64,000 bases of DNA. It comes from Candidatus Marimicrobium litorale (GTDB lineage Bacteria; Pseudomonadota; Gammaproteobacteria; Pseudomonadales; Halieaceae). Location of the stretch: positions 2,728,001 through 2,792,000 of the forward strand of contig NZ_SHNO01000001.1 of NCBI RefSeq assembly GCF_026262645.1. The letters run 5' to 3'. Shown piece after piece: positions 1-7,677 of the stretch. Under the pieces are notes generated by a model. That model was given only the letters and a program-made list of their open reading frames with translations. It was not told where the DNA came from and ran no database searches. The position numbers and the translations under genes are program-made. Numbering within the stretch: position 1 is the stretch's first letter; every line of letters starts with the position of its first letter.

Positions 1-1105
1 CGGCGACACGGTAGTCCCCCACATCATGCACATCCAGCCCGAGCCAGTGGCCGACACGGTGCATGTAATAAGGACGGTAAGCCTCTTCCTTGACGAGCGC
101 TGCAACACTGCCCTTCAGCAAACCCAGCTGCACCAGCCCCTCCGTCAGTATCAAAACGCTGGCGTCGTGCGGCTGGTTCCAGTGGTTACCGGGCTTCACT
201 TCCTCTATCGCCGCCAACTGGGCCGAGAGCACGAGGTCGTAAAGAGCGCGCTGTGCGGCGCTGAATGTGCCGTTCACAGGAAAAGTCCGGGTGACATCCG
301 AGGCATAGTTTTCCAGTTCGCAGCCCGCATCGATCAATACCAAGTCGCCGTCACGCAGCTTGTCGCTATTATCGACATAGTGCATTACGCAGGCGTTCTG
401 CCCTCCTCCGACAATACTTGGATAAGCCGCATAACGTGCTCCGGACATGGAAAATTCGTGTTGCAAGCCCGCCTCTAACTGATACTCGAACATACCCGGT
501 CGACAACTTTGCATCACGCGGCAATGCGCCCGCGTCGTGATTTCTGCGGCCTTGCGCATCAGGCGCAACTCGGCGGCGCTCTTGAACAAGCGCAACTCAT
601 GCAACATGTGGTCCAGATCCGTGAACTCCCCCGGCGGTATCGCACCAGTGGACTCCATACCGCGAATCCGGTTCACCCAAGCCATGATCTGCCCGTCAAA
701 CTCCGCCCGGCGCCCCATTGAGTAGTAAACGCGATTGCGCCCTTCCAGCAACCCGGGGAGTATGTCGTCTATGTCCCCGATCGGAAATGCGTCGTCCGCG
801 CCATGGTGTTCACACATGCCCTCGGGGCCCACGCGGCCGCCGTGCCAGAGTTCCATTTTTTTGTCACGCTCCCGGCAAAATACGAGAAACTGTCCATGAC
901 GACGCCCGGGCAACAGCACGAGTACCGACTCCGGCTCATCGATACCCGAAAGATAAAAAAAATCGCTGTCCTGGCGGAAAGGGTAAGCGGTATCCCGACT
1001 GCGCTGTTGCTCTCTGGCGGAAGGGATTATAGCGATGCTATCGGCCTCCATAAGGGCCATAAGATTTTTCCGTCGGCGGGCGAACTCCGTCTTGCTAATG
1101 CTCAT
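1..1105 (-). CDS. pepP: Xaa-Pro aminopeptidase PepP, C-terminus cut by window edge
   Basis: Metallopeptidase (aminopeptidase P, M24 family) that removes an N-terminal residue preceding proline. The first 368 codons are in the window; the gene runs off the left edge. The N-terminal domain is followed by the pita-bread fold. The metal ligands visible are Asp259 (IDAGCELENY), Asp270 (SDVTRTFP) and the His in GHWLGLDVHDVG near 353, matching E. coli Asp260, Asp271 and His354. The two glutamate ligands lie outside the window. The ATG start at 1105 has GAAAGAG upstream. It follows ygfB on the same strand by 52 bp, the pepP-ygfB order known from many gammaproteobacteria. Confidence 0.95.
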   Translation of the reverse strand, partial: MSISKTEFARRRKNLMALMEADSIAIIPSAREQQRSRDTAYPFRQDSDFFYLSGIDEPESVLVLLPGRRHGQFLVFCRERDKKMELWHGGRVGPEGMCEHHGADDAFPIGDIDDILPGLLEGRNRVYYSMGRRAEFDGQIMAWVNRIRGMESTGAIPPGEFTDLDHMLHELRLFKSAAELRLMRKAAEITTRAHCRVMQSCRPGMFEYQLEAGLQHEFSMSGARYAAYPSIVGGGQNACVMHYVDNSDKLRDGDLVLIDAGCELENYASDVTRTFPVNGTFSAAQRALYDLVLSAQLAAIEEVKPGNHWNQPHDASVLILTEGLVQLGLLKGSVAALVKEEAYRPYYMHRVGHWLGLDVHDVGDYRVA

Positions 1106-1157
1106 GGTATAACTCTTTCAAGCGTCTGCAGCGACTGCGGTAGCGGCTGCGGGATAG

Positions 1158-1760
1158 TTAGTGCAGCGGAGACGTGCCGGGATGACTAGCATGATCTTGC
1201 GGCTCTGCTCCATTTTCCAGGTACACATTGATGACGGCGATACGCAGGTACTCGACGAGTTCGGCGTAATTTTCCTCAGCCTCATCATCGATTTCATCCT
1301 CAGCGGCCTCTGCCTGCGCTAGCGCGGCGATATCCCTCAACGCCTCACTACAGGGTTCAGAGAACGTCTTGCCTGATTGATCTTCACCGGCCGCGGCATA
1401 GGCAAAACCCGTTAAAAATCCTTCACACCAGGCCGCCAGTGCCAACGTTCTTTCGGAAATGTCTGTTTCCTCGGCGGGCAGCAGCGGATAAAAAGTGAAC
1501 TCTTCATCCTGCAGGGCCGCACCCGAGGCACTGTAAAGTTGCATGACCCGTCCGGCGAGCTCCCCGTGCACGACCAGATCCAGCGCCTGCGCCAGTGCGT
1601 CGAGACCGTATTCCGCCATCGGCGGCGCACCGGCGCTGAGCAAACCACACAAGCAACCGTGCAACTGGGAAGGCGAAACCAGCGTGCCCTGCTCCAACAG
1701 ATGATCAGCCAGTTCGTCGAAGTCAAAGACTACGACCCCTTCATTTGTCTCGTCGTACAT
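1158..1760 (-). CDS. ygfB: YgfB/UPF0149 family protein
   Basis: Small acidic cytoplasmic protein of the UPF0149 (YgfB/YecA) family, 200 residues from the chosen start. The family signature around SQLHGCLCGLLSAGAP near the N-terminus and a C-terminal acidic helix followed by YAELVEYLRIAVINVYLE are visible. In Pseudomonas YgfB has been linked to repression of the AmpDh3/beta-lactam response; whether that holds here is unknown. The frame is open upstream to 1895, but the ATG at 1760 has GGAGAGA about 8 nt upstream and gives the usual family length. Probably co-transcribed with pepP downstream and divergent from the zapA cluster. Confidence 0.88.
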   Translation of the reverse strand: MYDETNEGVVVFDFDELADHLLEQGTLVSPSQLHGCLCGLLSAGAPPMAEYGLDALAQALDLVVHGELAGRVMQLYSASGAALQDEEFTFYPLLPAEETDISERTLALAAWCEGFLTGFAYAAAGEDQSGKTFSEPCSEALRDIAALAQAEAAEDEIDDEAEENYAELVEYLRIAVINVYLENGAEPQDHASHPGTSPLH

Positions 1761-1922
1761 CAGGACTGTCTCTCCAGACCGGCAGGCGGTTGTGTTACGT
1801 GGTGCCGAGCTTCGCTCAAAAAGTATGCCATGCCATTGATATGTATGGCTTTTGTGTCGTTGACCTCGGCGCGCCGGGCCACTATAGTAGGACATTGATA
1901 ATAACTATCCAAGTATATTCAC

Positions 1923-2123
1923 ATGTCCGGCAACCAACTCAAAGACCTTGAAAAAAAGCTCGACGAGCTTATCGCCCTGTGCAGGGAACTCAATTTAGAA
2001 AACGGCGCGTTAAAAGCCGAAGTGGCCGGCTGGCGAGACGAGCGCAAGGACTTAATGGACAAAAACGAATTGGCGCGCACCAAGGTCGAAGCCATGATTG
2101 ACCGTTTGCGCTCGATGGAGTAA
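1923..2123 (+). CDS. ZapB-like coiled-coil protein (TIGR02449 type)
   Basis: A 66-residue protein that is almost entirely one charged coiled coil (LKDLEKKLDELIALCRELN, then heptads to the C-terminus). Proteins of this size and position are classed as TIGR02449 and resemble ZapB, the FtsZ-ring accessory coiled coil. It lies 5 bp upstream of zapA and is presumably co-transcribed with it, which supports a cell-division role, but function is inferred from size, structure and context only. The SD in front of the ATG is poor. Confidence 0.8.
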   Translation: MSGNQLKDLEKKLDELIALCRELNLENGALKAEVAGWRDERKDLMDKNELARTKVEAMIDRLRSME

Positions 2124-2128
2124 CCCGC

Positions 2129-2440
2129 GTGACGAATAAGAACAATACGGTAACTGTAAAAATTCTTGAGAAAGACTACCAGGTCGCCTGCCCGGAAGAG
2201 CAGGAAGCGCAGCTCATCATGTCTGCTCAGTATCTGGATAAACAAATGCGTGGCATCCGCGACAGCGGCAAGGTCATTGGTGTTGAACGCATCGCCGTTA
2301 TGGCCGCATTGAATATAGGCTATGAATTACTCTCAGCCACTGACGGCAGCAGCGCGCAACCGGGCACCGAGTCAGTGAAGCGAATCAATCATAAACTGGA
2401 CGAGGCACTACACGACTTGCGCCAGCTGGAAATTGGTTAG
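2129..2440 (+). CDS. zapA: cell division protein ZapA
   Basis: 103-residue ZapA, a cytoplasmic FtsZ-ring stabiliser. The N-terminal globular part contains VTVKILEKDYQVACPEEQE and YLDKQMRGIRDSGKVIGVERIAVMAALNI, the typical ZapA core, followed by the helix that forms the dimer/tetramer coiled coil. The start is GTG, five bases after the stop of the ZapB-like gene. The order zapA-6S RNA-ygfA seen here is one of the most conserved gene neighbourhoods in gammaproteobacteria. Confidence 0.93.
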   Translation: MTNKNNTVTVKILEKDYQVACPEEQEAQLIMSAQYLDKQMRGIRDSGKVIGVERIAVMAALNIGYELLSATDGSSAQPGTESVKRINHKLDEALHDLRQLEIG

Positions 2441-2497
2441 TTCGCCACGCCTGCACGCGAGAGTCGCAAGCGGCGCGCCAATCGAAAAAAACACATA

Positions 2498-2555
2498 TTG
2501 TCAACTCTCATCCAGCAGCAATAATCAAATGCAGGTTCATCTTTTAGGCTATAAT
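2498..2555 (+). promoter_or_regulatory. tandem promoter candidates for 6S RNA
   Basis: The proximal -10 is a perfect TATAAT at 2550-2555, placing a start at about 2561, exactly where the 6S closing stem begins; no good -35 is visible for it. A distal candidate is TTGTCA (2498-2503), 16 bp spacer, AATAAT (2520-2525). E. coli ssrS also has two promoters giving long and short precursors, so the arrangement is plausible, but starts are unmapped here. Confidence 0.6.
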
Positions 2556-2560
2556 GCTCC

Positions 2561-2740
2561 GGGGCCCTGACGTATTCGCCAGACTTACAGTCCTCGAGCC
2601 GATATTATGACCCCGGGGGTTTCTCGCTTCTGTTGGTGTGCATGTCCGGCGCAGTCCGGAAAGCCTTATACAGTTCAGGAACCACCACCTTGAACCGTCG
2701 GGTTCAAGGGCAGTTCTGTCAGCGGTACGCCGGGAACCCC
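2561..2740 (+). ncRNA. ssrS: 6S RNA
   Basis: About 180 nt, the usual 6S size. 6S RNA binds the sigma-70 RNA polymerase holoenzyme in stationary phase by mimicking an open promoter. The ends pair: GGGGCC at 2561 with the GGGAACCCC end at 2740, and CGTA (2571-2574) with TACG (2726-2729). Conserved blocks match E. coli: GTCCTCGAGCCGATATT on the 5' side, then GTTGGTGTGCATGTCCGGC, GTCCGGAAAGCCTTA, and ACCTTGAACC/GGGTTCAAGG on the 3' side. It sits between zapA and ygfA as in other gammaproteobacteria. Exact ends are inferred from pairing. Confidence 0.93.
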
Positions 2741-2751
2741 ATCTTTTGCCT

Positions 2752-3339
2752 ATGCCAGATATACAGCAGCGCAAAGTCGAATTACGCCGCACACTTCGCC
2801 AGCGGCGAGCGGCCCTCACTAAGCAGCAACAGCTAACCGCTGCAGCAGATCTCCAGCAGGCCGTTCGTCAACTGACCGCCTGGAACGCCGCGACTCGTAT
2901 CGCTCTCTATATTGCCAGTGATGGCGAAATAGACCCCGCACTCCTCGCACAGCAAGCAAGGGAATCCGGCAAAGACGTTTTTCTACCCGTCATCGGTCCT
3001 GACAAGTCACTGGCGTTTGCGCTGTGGCAACCGCAGGACAATTTAAAGGACAACCACTACAACATCCCAGAGCCAATGCCTGACGCCAAACGATGCGAAC
3101 TGGCGCAACTGGATATACTGTTTCTACCTCTGGTTGGCTGGGATGAGGGGGGGCGTCGGTTGGGAATGGGCGGTGGGTTCTATGACCGGGCACTGACGAC
3201 TGATTCGGGCCCCGTTCTGGTCGGGTTGGCCCACGAATGCCAGCGACTCGAGCGAGTCCCGGTAACTGAGCAGGATGTCTCGATGGATTTTGTCGCGACC
3301 AATGCTGCCCTGCATCACTGCAAGGAAAACACAGTCTAG
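2752..3339 (+). CDS. ygfA: 5-formyltetrahydrofolate cyclo-ligase
   Basis: 195-residue enzyme converting 5-formyl-THF plus ATP to 5,10-methenyl-THF, a folate-salvage step. The ATG at 2752 gives MPDIQQRKVELRRTLRQRRA, the normal N-terminal basic helix; an upstream in-frame start would lie inside 6S RNA and is not used. The C-terminal nucleotide/substrate loop is GGRRLGMGGGFYDRAL. It starts 11 nt after the 6S 3' end, and in E. coli the two are co-transcribed, so the same processing from a 6S-ygfA precursor is likely here. Confidence 0.95.
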   Translation: MPDIQQRKVELRRTLRQRRAALTKQQQLTAAADLQQAVRQLTAWNAATRIALYIASDGEIDPALLAQQARESGKDVFLPVIGPDKSLAFALWQPQDNLKDNHYNIPEPMPDAKRCELAQLDILFLPLVGWDEGGRRLGMGGGFYDRALTTDSGPVLVGLAHECQRLERVPVTEQDVSMDFVATNAALHHCKENTV

Positions 3340-3341
3340 AC

Positions 3342-3363
3342 ATCATTCCTATTCAGGAATGAT
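3342..3363. repeat. perfect hairpin at the ygfA 3' end
   Basis: ATCATTCCT and AGGAATGAT form a 9-bp perfect inverted repeat around a 4-nt ATTC loop. It begins two bases after the ygfA stop and contains the stop codon of the small minus-strand ORF. No U-tract follows on either strand, so it is more likely an mRNA 3'-end or stability hairpin shared by the convergent pair than a classical intrinsic terminator. Confidence 0.55.
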
Positions 3364-3495
3364 AACGCCCGCTTGCAATGCTGATGCCGGGTCTGCAACC
3401 GAATGGTTGGCAGCCAAAGGCAGCAACAGAGTCAGAACGACCCCAAGAGCGAATGCGGCTGTCAAAACCAACACTAGATCAGGTTTTCGCTTCAC
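3349..3495 (-). CDS. small single-pass membrane protein (48 aa), unrecognised
   Basis: Open frame of 48 codons with a GTG start and TGGAAC 7-12 nt upstream. The product begins MKRKPDLVLVLTAAFALGVV, a positive N-terminus followed by an uninterrupted hydrophobic stretch (residues about 7-29), and ends in a short polar tail NHSVADPASALQAGVIIPE. This positive-inside layout with a single helix is what small inner-membrane proteins look like. It lies between ygfA and ilvA, in a region otherwise empty. No homologue is recognised, so function is unknown; chance ORF is possible but the composition argues against it. Confidence 0.55.
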   Translation of the reverse strand: MKRKPDLVLVLTAAFALGVVLTLLLPLAANHSVADPASALQAGVIIPE

Positions 3496-3665
3496 TGTTT
3501 TGTTCCATTTTTTTATTGAAAGAACACCGTCATTACACGATGTACCTTTCTGCCCACGCCCACTGTCACTTTTTATTTGTCGTTATTCTCGGTGCACCGA
3601 AATACTATCCTAGCGACCTCTAAAAGAAAACCCCACAAGCCAATAGCGGTGCGGCTTTTAGCCTA

Positions 3666-5192
3666 TTAGGCGGCGCCTCCTAAATACAGTTGATAGGCCC
3701 GGTTGCCGGTTTCGTCCGAATAGGGGTAGCCGATATGATCCATCACATCTTCCAACGCGCGACGCTCAGTCTTGCCCACCTGAATACCGATAAGTATTCG
3801 ACCGTAGGCCGCGCCGTGATTGCGGTAGTGGAACATTGAAATATTCCAGCGCTGACCAAGCCCGGAGAGAAAGCGCAACAAAGCCCCTGGCCGTTCCGGA
3901 AACTCAACTCGATAAACCCGCTCATCGCGAAGCCCGAGGGGGGCGTGACCGCCCACCATGTGCCGGATATGCAGCTTTGCCACCTCATTATGCGTCATGT
4001 CCTCAGCGGTATAGCCACGCTTACGCAGGCGTTCCGCGAGGGTAGCGAGGTCGTCTCCGCCCGGCGTCACAGACAGACCTACAAAGACCTGCGCCATGTC
4101 CGTATCCGCATAACGATAGTTAAATTCGGTGATATTACGTCGACCCAGTGCACTGCAGAAACGTTTGAAACTGCCGGGACATTCCGGCACCGCGACACTG
4201 ATGACCGCCTCGCGGTTTTCGCCGATTTCCGTGCGCTCGGAAATATAGCGCAACCGATCAAAATTGGTGTTGGCACCGCTCACGATAGCCAACAGATCAC
4301 GACCTTGCACGCCTTCCCGTTCTACATACTTTTTTAAACCTGCCAGTGCCAAAGCGCCAGCGGGCTCCGCGATGCTGCGAGTGTCCTCGAATATGTCTTT
4401 AATAGCAGCACACATTTCGTCAGTGGACGCGGTGATAACCTCGGATACCGTCTCCCGGATAATACGAAACGGCTCCTTACCCACCTGAGCCACCGCACAG
4501 CCGTCCGCAAAAAGGCCCACCTCCGGCAGTTTATCGCGGCGCCCTTTATTCATTGCGAGTTGCAAGCAGGCCGCGTCCTCTGGCTCGACGCCGATAATAC
4601 GCGTATCGGGCCAGACATAACTGACGTAGGCCGCCACACCCGCCAATAGCCCGCCGCCGCCCACCGGCACAAACAGGGCATCCAGTGGTGATGGATGCTG
4701 GCGCACAATTTCCATCCCGATAGTACCCTGGCCGGCAATGACATCGCGGTCGTCAAAAGGGTGGACATAGGTTTGCCCCTCGTCACTGGCGATTTTCACG
4801 GCATGTGCGGCGGCGTCATCGTATGAATCCCCGTGCAACACGACACGAGCGCCGAGATTGCGAACCGCGTCAACCTTGATGCCCGGCGTGGTAAGAGGCA
4901 TCACGATGATCGCCTTGGTATTGAGCTTGCGGGCAGCCACCGCCACACCCTGGGCATGGTTGCCCGCGGAAGCCGCTATGACGCCCCGGTCGAGCCGCTC
5001 TCGACCGAGCCGGCTCATCTTGCAGTAGGCACCACGCAGCTTGAATGAAAATATGGACTGCAAATCTTCCCGCTTCAGGCAGATGTTGTTATCCAATCGT
5101 TTGGAGAGCAGCCCCGCCTCGTGGATAGGCGTTTCTCGGGCGACCTCGTAAACCCGTGCGTCGAGAATGCTTTTGATGTATGACTGTGGCAT
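3666..5192 (-). CDS. ilvA: threonine ammonia-lyase, biosynthetic (IlvA)
   Basis: 508 residues, close to E. coli IlvA (514). PLP enzyme deaminating L-threonine to 2-oxobutanoate, first step of isoleucine synthesis. The PLP lysine is Lys51 in SIFSFKLRGAY; the phosphate-binding glycine loop is VGGGGLLAGVAAY near 178. The C-terminal third holds two ACT-like regulatory domains (about 325-505; FPERPGALLRFL is the second), so feedback control by isoleucine and valine is expected, unlike the short catabolic TdcB form. Monocistronic, divergent from rpiA over 177 bp. Confidence 0.97.
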   Translation of the reverse strand: MPQSYIKSILDARVYEVARETPIHEAGLLSKRLDNNICLKREDLQSIFSFKLRGAYCKMSRLGRERLDRGVIAASAGNHAQGVAVAARKLNTKAIIVMPLTTPGIKVDAVRNLGARVVLHGDSYDDAAAHAVKIASDEGQTYVHPFDDRDVIAGQGTIGMEIVRQHPSPLDALFVPVGGGGLLAGVAAYVSYVWPDTRIIGVEPEDAACLQLAMNKGRRDKLPEVGLFADGCAVAQVGKEPFRIIRETVSEVITASTDEMCAAIKDIFEDTRSIAEPAGALALAGLKKYVEREGVQGRDLLAIVSGANTNFDRLRYISERTEIGENREAVISVAVPECPGSFKRFCSALGRRNITEFNYRYADTDMAQVFVGLSVTPGGDDLATLAERLRKRGYTAEDMTHNEVAKLHIRHMVGGHAPLGLRDERVYRVEFPERPGALLRFLSGLGQRWNISMFHYRNHGAAYGRILIGIQVGKTERRALEDVMDHIGYPYSDETGNRAYQLYLGGAA

Positions 5193-5369
5193 GCCGTGAT
5201 CTCATTCAGGCGCTCGGTCACTCCCTGTGAGTGCAGACGAGCGCGAGCTGTTTTCCTCATTGTAAGCGCATACGCATCGGGTTTTCCCCTTTCGCTTGCC
5301 CTATACTGTTATGCGACTTGCTGCCCTGCTCCCTGCCGGGCCCATCACCGCATCTGAGGCTATACGGAT

Positions 5370-6044
5370 ATGACGCAGGACGAACTAAAACAAGCCGTCG
5401 CGGATGCAGCACTCGCGTATATCAAACCCAAGCTTGACGCCGACACCGTGGTTGGTATCGGCACGGGTTCTACTGCGAACCTGTTTATCGATGCGCTGGC
5501 CACTATCAAGGGTCTGATCAGCGCCACTGTCGCCAGTTCCGATGCCTCGGCCCTGCGTTTGAAGCGTCATGGTATTCCTGTGCTGGATCTCAATGCCGCC
5601 GGCAAGGTGGATATTTATGTTGATGGTGCTGACGAGAGCAATCACGCCCTGCAGCTCATCAAGGGGGGCGGTGCCGCACTGACACGAGAGAAGATAGTTA
5701 CTGCCGTGGCGGGTGAGTTTGTCTGCATTGCCGATGAGAGTAAATTGGTGCGCACCCTGGGCAACTTCCCACTCCCTGTCGAGGTGATCCCCATGGCTCG
5801 CAGCCACGTTGCCCGGGAGCTGGTCAAGCTGGGCGGGGATCCGGTTTATCGGGAGGGTGTTGTCACGGACAATGGCAACGTGATTATCGATGTCTACCAC
5901 TTCCCGATTGCACAGCCACTCAGCGTGGAAGAAAAGATCAATAATATCACTGGCGTGGTCACAAACGGACTGTTCGCGCTGAAGCCTGCCGACGTTCTGC
6001 TGCTCGGAACGCCGGCGGGGGTAAAAACGCTGTACCCCCAATAA
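5370..6044 (+). CDS. rpiA: ribose-5-phosphate isomerase A
   Basis: 224 residues, typical RpiA. Interconverts ribose-5-phosphate and ribulose-5-phosphate in the non-oxidative pentose phosphate pathway. [15 protein letters not shown] forms the phosphate loop; YVDGADESN and [13 protein letters not shown] carry the catalytic Asp/Lys/Glu region. The ilvA/rpiA divergent neighbourhood is common in gammaproteobacteria. Converges on the D-2-hydroxyglutarate dehydrogenase gene with 92 bp between stops, which hold a weak stem (TTGAGCA/TGCTCTCAA, about 6068-6090) without a U-tract. Confidence 0.97.
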   Translation: MTQDELKQAVADAALAYIKPKLDADTVVGIGTGSTANLFIDALATIKGLISATVASSDASALRLKRHGIPVLDLNAAGKVDIYVDGADESNHALQLIKGGGAALTREKIVTAVAGEFVCIADESKLVRTLGNFPLPVEVIPMARSHVARELVKLGGDPVYREGVVTDNGNVIIDVYHFPIAQPLSVEEKINNITGVVTNGLFALKPADVLLLGTPAGVKTLYPQ

Positions 6045-6136
6045 CGCGCCATGCGGCAGCGACGCCGTTGAGCATAAACCGTGCTCTCAATTGACCTATG
6101 AGGTTAGTAAGCGCTTGCTATACCGTAGTTGGCCAA

Positions 6137-7564
6137 TCATTTTACGCTGTCAGCGGCATCAAAAATCTTGCCGGGATTCATTATTCCGCGAGGATCAAAC
6201 GCCTGTTTAACCTGTCGCATGATAGCCACCTCGTGAGCTGACCGGCTGAAGTGCAGGTAGTCTTTCTTCAGCAGGCCGATGCCGTGCTCCGCGGACACGC
6301 TGCCGCCATAGCGCTGAACAATATCAAACACCCAGCGACTGACATCGCCACAGCGACGCTGGAAGTCATCCATCGGCAGACCCTCGGGTTTGAGCACGTT
6401 CAGGTGGACGTTGCCGTCACCGATATGACCGAACCATATGATCTCGAAATCGGGGTAATTCTGACTGACCACGGCCTCCACCTCGGCGAGGAAATCTGGA
6501 ATGCGCGAGACAACCGTGGATATATCATTTTTGTAGGGAGTCCAGCGTGAGATCGTTTCTGAGATATCTTCGCGTAAACGCCACAGGGATTCTGCCTGAG
6601 CCACACTCTGGCTGACCACGCCATCAAGCGCCCATCCCTGTTCAACACAGTGCTCGAAAAGCTCCAGCGCCCTGTCCATTCCCGCTCCGTGTTGGTCCTC
6701 GATCTCCAACAACGCGTAATAGTCTGTGGGCGTCTCAAAGGGACGCTGCAACCCGTTGTGCTCGATCACTTTCTGCAAGGCCGGTTCAGAAAAAAACTCG
6801 AACGCGCCCAGTGCCAGAGCGCCCTGATAAACGCCGAGCACCCGCATAATAGCGCCCATGTCGGGGACGCCCAGCACCAGGACTACGGGTTCCCTCGGGG
6901 CTGCCGCGAGCCGCATCGTCACCTCCACCACCACGCCAAGGGTTCCCTCAGCGCCAATCACCAGCTGCCGCAGGTCGTAGCCGGCATTGTTTTTAACCAG
7001 ACCGCGGTTGAGATCGAGCAGTTCACCGGTTCCATCCACCAGTTTAATCCCCGCAACCCAATCACGGGTCATACCGTATCGAATCACCTTGATGCCACCC
7101 GCGTTGGTGGATACGTTGCCGCCGATCTGACTGGAGCCGCTGGAGGCGAAATCGACCGGGTAATAAAGTCCCTGTGCGGCGGCGAATTCCTGCAGTTGCT
7201 GGGTCACTACCCCCGCGCCACAGCGGACCGTGCGATCAACAGGATTGAAGTCACCGATATCGTTGAGGCGGTCCAGCGCCATCACCAGTTCACCCCTGCA
7301 CGCCACGGCCCCGGCGCTCAGGCCAGTGCGGCCACCGGAGGGCACAATTGCGACACCCTCTGCCGCCGCCAATCGCACAACTGCCTGCACTTCTTCCACA
7401 CTCCCGGGCAACACAACCGCCCCCGGGCTCGGTGCATAAACACGCGTCCAGTCGCGTCCATATCGCTGCAGCGACTCCTCGTCTTTAAGAAGACGCTCGG
7501 GGCCTACAATAGACTCCAAGCGAGACAAGATAGCGTTATCGATAGCGGGCAACGTTTCCTTCAT
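6137..7564 (-). CDS. D-2-hydroxyglutarate dehydrogenase (FAD-linked)
   Basis: 475-residue FAD-binding oxidoreductase of the GlcD/D2HGDH group. The FAD-binding domain has VPSGGRTGLSAGAV and DFASSGSSQIGGNVSTNAGG; the C-terminal cap has the metal-site motif WFGHIGDGNVHLNVL and ISAEHG-type VSAEHGIGLLKKDYL. The sequence closely follows the Pseudomonas enzyme that sits beside serA and re-oxidises D-2-hydroxyglutarate made by SerA while it regenerates NAD. Same divergent pairing here, 113 bp apart. The ATG at 7564 matches family length; an in-frame ATG at 7609 with AGGCGAG just upstream is possible. Substrate is inferred from family and context. Confidence 0.88.
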   Translation of the reverse strand: MKETLPAIDNAILSRLESIVGPERLLKDEESLQRYGRDWTRVYAPSPGAVVLPGSVEEVQAVVRLAAAEGVAIVPSGGRTGLSAGAVACRGELVMALDRLNDIGDFNPVDRTVRCGAGVVTQQLQEFAAAQGLYYPVDFASSGSSQIGGNVSTNAGGIKVIRYGMTRDWVAGIKLVDGTGELLDLNRGLVKNNAGYDLRQLVIGAEGTLGVVVEVTMRLAAAPREPVVLVLGVPDMGAIMRVLGVYQGALALGAFEFFSEPALQKVIEHNGLQRPFETPTDYYALLEIEDQHGAGMDRALELFEHCVEQGWALDGVVSQSVAQAESLWRLREDISETISRWTPYKNDISTVVSRIPDFLAEVEAVVSQNYPDFEIIWFGHIGDGNVHLNVLKPEGLPMDDFQRRCGDVSRWVFDIVQRYGGSVSAEHGIGLLKKDYLHFSRSAHEVAIMRQVKQAFDPRGIMNPGKIFDAADSVK

Positions 7565-7677
7565 CAATCCATAAGAGGCGCGAGTTTCAAGGGGTGCGTA
7601 TGGTAACATACTCGCCTTTTTTCACCCCCCTTCGCCTCGCGGAGGGCACTGCAGCGGGTCGCCGGGGAGCCTTAACC

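Noticed and set aside
2633-2836. Open frames across 6S RNA
   Set aside because: The conserved 6S blocks and end pairing explain the sequence; ygfA starts at 2752 with the expected N-terminus.
5385-6041. 218-codon frame opposite rpiA
   Set aside because: Shadow of a conserved gene; His/Arg-rich composition with no recognisable domain. The same reasoning removes long frames opposite the D-2-hydroxyglutarate dehydrogenase (6650-7606), spoT (61199-61903), algC (50950-51555) and argB (52390-53289).
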